8,502 nt of DNA, from positions 1 through 8,502 of the forward strand of contig JAQUNB010000038.1 in the NCBI GenBank assembly GCA_028717825.1. The letters are read 5' to 3'. Below the pieces are notes generated by a model, which worked only from the letters and a program-made list of their open reading frames with translations, made no database searches and was not told the DNA's origin. Below, one piece after another: positions 4,981 through 8,502 of the stretch. Numbering within the stretch: the first letter of the stretch is position 1; every line of letters starts with the position of its first letter. The stretch comes from Candidatus Omnitrophota bacterium. Its GTDB lineage: Bacteria > Omnitrophota > Gorgyraeia > Tantalellales > Tantalellaceae. A program made the position numbers and the translations under genes.

Positions 4981-5004
4981 AAAGTGAGCAGTCTGGCTTT
5001 TTTT
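4964..5004 (+). terminator. Riboswitch expression platform: intrinsic terminator
   Basis: GCCAGACTGC (4964-4973) pairs perfectly with GCAGTCTGGC (4988-4997), followed by seven T (4998-5004). The left arm is the 3' segment of the aptamer and the loop holds the P1 3' strand, so aptamer and terminator exclude each other. If ligand stabilises the aptamer, it should prevent termination, predicting an ON switch; that direction is inferred. Confidence 0.85.
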
Positions 5005-5021
5005 ATCTGCCGAAGGCAGAT
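5005..5021 (+). repeat. 7-bp hairpin with GAA loop
   Basis: ATCTGCC, loop GAA, GGCAGAT, directly after the terminator T-run. Read on the minus strand it has the same GCC-TTC-GGC core as the other palindromes. Confidence 0.6.
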
Positions 5022-5026
5022 AATTC

Positions 5027-5063
5027 CTGCGAAGCGGCCAACAAAAGTATAGCCGCGAAGCAG
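5027..5063 (+). repeat. Imperfect inverted repeat in the leader
   Basis: CTGCGAAGCGGC (5027-5038) and GCCGCGAAGCAG (5052-5063) pair as CTGC/GCAG and CGGC/GCCG around a GAAG/CGAA internal loop. The GCGAAGC element is present in both arms in the same orientation, so it is also a direct repeat. Confidence 0.45.
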
Positions 5064-5119
5064 AATGTTTCGATATCTTGACGCAAAACGTACTCCCGGA
5101 TAAAGGGGTTGCGCTGATC

Positions 5120-5167
5120 TACCCCGATTGGTTGGTGCAGCCCTCCGGGCTATATTGGGGTAAAGGA
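5120..5167 (+). promoter_or_regulatory. Leader structure next to the ribosome site
   Basis: TACCCC (5120-5125) can pair with GGGGTA (5157-5162), enclosing AGCCC-TCC-GGGCT (5139-5151). The Shine-Dalgarno AAAGGA (5162-5167) begins at the last paired base and stands 6 nt before ATG 5174. The fold could modulate initiation; no known element is recognised. Confidence 0.35.
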
Positions 5168-5173
5168 TAAAGT

Positions 5174-8100
5174 ATGAACCGTATGAAGCTTAAATATAGG
5201 ATCTTCATTAGGGCTATTTCAATGGCCATAGTGTGCCTATTTCTTGTCGATACGGTTTCCTTCGCGGATATCGGGCGTAATACGCTCTCACCACAATTGG
5301 CTTCTAGCGATCCGGACGAGGTCGCGGGGATCCAAGCCGCCGCAATATGCAAAATAATTGAAAAGCGGGCACATACCTGGCAAGACAAAACCATAGATCA
5401 AATTTACTCAGAAGATATTCTTCTCTGGAAGAGGGCAATCGAGGCATTAAGCGGAGAGCTTGATTTCCGCCTCTCAGCCAATGAAACCGAGATACTCATA
5501 GATATTCTCGGTACCGATGTTCAAATCAGGTATTACGACTCCTCCCCAAAAAAGAACCAAACATTTTCTACGTATACGGATTGGTCGAAAACAAAAACAG
5601 AAGTTGTCAGTAATAGAATTAGTAGACAGATTGTCCGAAGAACTAAAGCGATAGTGGATAGTGCACAACAAGCGGAGGTGTCGAAGCTTGCCAAGTTACG
5701 TGCCGGTAAATTTAAAGCGATAGTTTTTGATATAGATTGGACCCTGACCGAAAAGGGTTCGTCAGAAGTTCCTGAAGAGGCGATAGATAAAATAGTGGAT
5801 AAACTAAATCAGGGTGTTTATGTAACCTTAATCTCGGGGAGGACACAAAAAATCTCTCCCGAAGAAAAAAAGAAAGGGCTTGCTGATGTTGAGGAAGTCG
5901 CGGAGAAGATAAGGGCAAAAATTTTCGATAAAGACAAATTACAATATTTATTGTGTTTTATCGAAGATGGAGCCGCGGGCTACAATGGGTTTGAGGAAAA
6001 CGATCCAGCGAGGATCGATTTTGACACAGGTGTAGTATCTATGGACGATAATGTGCGTGACATGCTGCTGGAAAAGATGCGTGAACTTGACCCCGAACTT
6101 ATACGCCATCATTTGTATAAAAAATACGGTATATCCATATATGTGAAACCTGAGTACAAAGGCAGCAATCGATTGTATGATACGGCTGAAAAAATGCGTA
6201 ATTTTCTTAAGTTACGAAATATTGATATTGAGGTAGCGGCGTCAGAAGGCGCAATAAATATATTTTCCAAAGGAGCGACAAAACTCAACGCGATAAAGAT
6301 TCTAACTTCAAATTTTGGGATCAAAGAGGAAGAAATCGTTACGGTAGGCGACAACGGAAAACCGGGAGGAAACGATCATGCCATGGTCGAAAGGGTTTTT
6401 GGCTGTTGTGTCGGTGAGTATTGTTGCGCCGAAGCCTTGCAGGTTTCCATTTCGAAAGCACTTGGCCTTAAATGGGTAAAAGCGTCTCTTTGGCTTTTAG
6501 ACAATTTAAACTTTATTGGACAGGAAATAAACGAAGAAAGGTCGCATCGACGCTTGATCCAGGAACAAGTCGGGGCTTTTGTTCTTGACTGGGATCATAC
6601 GGTTGTAAATACAGATATATTCAATGAACCTGCACACATTGAGTTTCTTGCCTGGCTTGTTTCCGGAGGTAAGGAGGGCAAAAAAGACTACAGCTATGCG
6701 CGCAAAATATTTTTAGAAGAGCGTTATAGACTAACTGGTATTATTGGCATAGTTATTGGTGAGGCCGAGAGACGGGGTAATTTGAACCCGGGAGAGATGA
6801 CTATCGAGCGCGCCGAGAAAGTTCGAAGAAAAATAGTAAGAAAAGTTGTTGATGAAATTATGAAAAATAATAGGGATAGATTGCTTGTCCCCGGGGTAAG
6901 GGAGTTTCTGATGGAACTTTATAGATTAGGGATTCCCGTGTATATTGCCTCGAGGGGGAGCTGGGAAAATAAATCGTATCAAGCCGAGAAATTAGGTCTT
7001 GCCAAATATATTAAACGTATATATGCGGAACACGCGCTTAATAAAGAAATAGTTTTAGAAGAAATTGCGAGGGAGGAAGAGATAGATACGTCCGGAATAG
7101 TAATGATAGGAGATCATGCTGAAAGTGATATGCAGCCTGCACAAAAAGTAAACGCTTTGGCTGTTGGTTTTGCCGCAGACGAGCAGGGAAAAAATGTGTT
7201 ACAAAAAGGAGGTGCAGATGTTGTTATAAGGGAAAATTTCAATAATAAAAAAGAGATTTTTAAATTTATTGCGCAAACATTGCAGAAAAGGAAAAATTCA
7301 GGTGTTGGAGTAAAAGAAACACCTTCATATTTTTTAGAAAAAATTGAGCCCGCTATTCGAAGCTTAGGCAGTCAAGCATGTTGGATGATGACCGAGGCGC
7401 GTAAAAAAACAATGTCAAGTGGAGCCAAAATAGACGGCAATCCTGTTACGACCGCCGATAAAGAAATACAAAACTTTTTGGACGAGGAACTTGTGAAGAT
7501 AATTCCCGGTTCCGTTGTGATTGGAGAAGAGTCGTTTGCCAAAGATGCGGAAACTGCAAAAAAGGCACAAAGTGCGAAATATGTATGGGTGGTGGATCCG
7601 ATCGACGGCACCACAAGCTTTAAAATTCTGGGGCAAAAAGAATACGGGGTTGCCATTTGTTTGTTGAAAAACGGAAGACCTATTTACAGTTTATTTTATG
7701 CTCCGGAACTCGAAGTAGGTCCTCATAAAGGTTGTTTTTTTGAGGCTTCGGACGCAAGAGACGGCGCTTATTTGAACGGACAAAGGATAAAAGCATCGGA
7801 AGCGCAGGATCTTACGAAGGAAATTTTTAGTATACATGAATATGAAGAAGCCTCATTTGAAAAGAATATCGGAGTACATTTCGGTTCGGTGAATAAACTG
7901 GTGACAAACTTTTCTACAAGCGCGAAATTTTGCATGATCGCCGCAAGCGGCACGTATCCAGATCTCCCCGTTATACATATGGAAAGAAACACAAAGATCT
8001 GGGATGTTGTGCCGGGCGCATACATCGCTCAAAAAGCGGGCGCAAAGATCAGATATTTGGATGGAGAAGAGGTTTTTCCTGTGGATTTCAGGATGTTAAT

Positions 8101-8502
8101 GACGTTTAACGATCATTTAAGGCGCGAAAAGCCAGAAGATCGTATAAATTTCAGAATTCCTTCTACTGTCACATGTACCAAGGCAAGCGAAGATCTGGTC
8201 TTGAGTGAAATAGAAAGAACAAGAAAAGAGAATCCCGAAGAGTATGAAAAATTTGTTTATGATGCCGCAAAAAAAGCGGAAATAGCTAAACTTGATAAAT
8301 TGCTTGCCGGCAAATTCAAGGCGATAGTCTTTGACATTGACGGAACGTTGACCAAAAAACATTCTCCGGAAGTGCTGGATGAAGTAATAGATAAAATAGT
8401 GGAGCTTATCGATCGCGGCGTATTCGTAACTTTAATATCGGGTCGGGCTCATAAATTTTCCCCCGGAACAAGACATGAAAAGAGCGCGGACGTAGAAGAG
8501 GT
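5174..8502 (+). CDS. Large exported multi-domain phosphatase-like protein (HAD-HAD-IMPase-HAD), 3' end outside window
   Basis: One uninterrupted frame of 1,109 codons plus two bases, open at the window end. ATG 5174 follows AAAGGA by 6 nt and an in-frame stop (5168-5170). Residues 1-31 form a Sec signal peptide: a basic start, a hydrophobic core at about 14-25, and a probable cut after SFA31. Residues 32-165 are uncharacterised. HAD1, about 180-420: DIDWT 186-190, SGR 221-223, Lys366/Lys370, GDNGKPGGND 392-401. It is a class II (C2-cap) type, with the last motif like phosphomannomutase HADs. HAD2, about 465-690: DWDHT 472-476, SRG 593-595, Lys624, GDHAESD 646-652, class I. IMPase-like domain, about 725-990: TTAD762, GEES 784-787, DPIDGTT 808-814, WD943-944, all metal ligands present. 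HAD3 from about 1048: DIDGT 1054-1058, SGR 1089-1091. Substrates are unknown; sugar or polyol phosphates are plausible. It is probably controlled by the upstream riboswitch. Confidence 0.85.
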   Translation, partial: MNRMKLKYRIFIRAISMAIVCLFLVDTVSFADIGRNTLSPQLASSDPDEVAGIQAAAICKIIEKRAHTWQDKTIDQIYSEDILLWKRAIEALSGELDFRLSANETEILIDILGTDVQIRYYDSSPKKNQTFSTYTDWSKTKTEVVSNRISRQIVRRTKAIVDSAQQAEVSKLAKLRAGKFKAIVFDIDWTLTEKGSSEVPEEAIDKIVDKLNQGVYVTLISGRTQKISPEEKKKGLADVEEVAEKIRAKIFDKDKLQYLLCFIEDGAAGYNGFEENDPARIDFDTGVVSMDDNVRDMLLEKMRELDPELIRHHLYKKYGISIYVKPEYKGSNRLYDTAEKMRNFLKLRNIDIEVAASEGAINIFSKGATKLNAIKILTSNFGIKEEEIVTVGDNGKPGGNDHAMVERVFGCCVGEYCCAEALQVSISKALGLKWVKASLWLLDNLNFIGQEINEERSHRRLIQEQVGAFVLDWDHTVVNTDIFNEPAHIEFLAWLVSGGKEGKKDYSYARKIFLEERYRLTGIIGIVIGEAERRGNLNPGEMTIERAEKVRRKIVRKVVDEIMKNNRDRLLVPGVREFLMELYRLGIPVYIASRGSWENKSYQAEKLGLAKYIKRIYAEHALNKEIVLEEIAREEEIDTSGIVMIGDHAESDMQPAQKVNALAVGFAADEQGKNVLQKGGADVVIRENFNNKKEIFKFIAQTLQKRKNSGVGVKETPSYFLEKIEPAIRSLGSQACWMMTEARKKTMSSGAKIDGNPVTTADKEIQNFLDEELVKIIPGSVVIGEESFAKDAETAKKAQSAKYVWVVDPIDGTTSFKILGQKEYGVAICLLKNGRPIYSLFYAPELEVGPHKGCFFEASDARDGAYLNGQRIKASEAQDLTKEIFSIHEYEEASFEKNIGVHFGSVNKLVTNFSTSAKFCMIAASGTYPDLPVIHMERNTKIWDVVPGAYIAQKAGAKIRYLDGEEVFPVDFRMLMTFNDHLRREKPEDRINFRIPSTVTCTKASEDLVLSEIERTRKENPEEYEKFVYDAAKKAEIAKLDKLLAGKFKAIVFDIDGTLTKKHSPEVLDEVIDKIVELIDRGVFVTLISGRAHKFSPGTRHEKSADVEE
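5672..5899 (+). repeat. Internal repeat copy 1 (HAD1 start, residues 167-242)
   Basis: This segment encodes the N-terminal part of HAD1. It aligns without gaps to residues 1035-1110 of the same protein, with 49 of 76 residues identical, including AGKFKAIVFDID, IDKIV, VTLISGR and ADVEEV. Confidence 0.85.
8276..8502 (+). repeat. Internal repeat copy 2 (HAD3 start, residues 1035-1110)
   Basis: The second copy of the HAD1 start lies 868 residues (2,604 nt) downstream and is cut by the window end. Here the first HAD motif is the canonical DIDGT, where copy 1 has DIDWT. The alignment still holds at the last codon, so the repeat continues beyond the window. Confidence 0.85.

Noticed and set aside
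5078..5106. TTGACG plus TAAAGG as a second promoter for the large gene
   Set aside because: The -35 is good but the -10 matches only 3 of 6 bases. The promoter at 4840-4867 is far stronger and fits the riboswitch start.
5027..5170. Short + strand frame ending TAA 5168-5170 that reads like protein (LPDKGVALIYPDWLVQ)
   Set aside because: It has only a TTG or CTG as possible start, no ribosome site, and overlaps the leader inverted repeats. It is too short to judge and may be a leader peptide or chance.
5174..5266. Lipoprotein signal with Cys21
   Set aside because: The bases around Cys21 give AIVC, which lacks the Gly/Ala/Ser at -1 of a lipobox. A Sec cut after SFA31 fits better.

Overview
The window looks like a piece of a Gram-negative, probably uncultured bacterium of moderate G+C. 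ADP-heptose genes (a gmhA end and rfaE2) imply an LPS-type outer membrane. A large exported multi-domain protein, and intergenic DNA full of short hairpins with a TTC loop, fit a candidate phylum such as Omnitrophota. That assignment is an inference from style, not a marker-gene result.

Left part (1-3902, + strand): one tightly packed operon, gmhA (3' end only) - rfaE2 - thiD2 - thiE - thiC - PfkB-family sugar kinase. Gaps are 1-10 nt or genes overlap. gmhA and rfaE2 act in making the activated heptose of LPS. thiC, thiD2 and thiE make up the complete pyrimidine branch of thiamin synthesis: ThiC makes HMP-P, ThiD2 phosphorylates it to HMP-PP, and ThiE joins it to the thiazole. thiD2 and thiE, often fused in other bacteria, overlap by 53 nt in different frames across a run of eight A. 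The PfkB kinase is of unknown substrate. A hairpin and a probable intrinsic terminator follow it.

Middle (3903-5173): a tRNA-Gly(CCC) gene with encoded CCA and a strong hairpin terminator. Then come about 570 nt with no credible gene, containing several perfect or near-perfect palindromes, a heptamer microsatellite and diverged direct repeats. At 4840-5004 there is a well-formed regulatory unit: a sigma70-type promoter, an aptamer-like fold closed by a 7-bp P1 helix and most similar to the c-di-GMP-I (GEMM) riboswitch, and an intrinsic terminator whose left arm is part of the aptamer.

Right part (5174-8502, + strand, runs off the end): one uninterrupted reading frame of at least 1,110 codons behind that riboswitch. 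It encodes a signal peptide, an uncharacterised N-terminal region, a class II HAD phosphatase-like domain resembling phosphomannomutase-type HADs, a class I HAD domain, an inositol-monophosphatase-like domain, and the start of a third HAD domain that is a close copy of the first (49 of 76 residues identical). The repeat period of about 868 residues suggests that the full protein may carry further copies of the module. The combination of a c-di-GMP-type switch and an exported multi-phosphatase protein is the most unusual content of the window.
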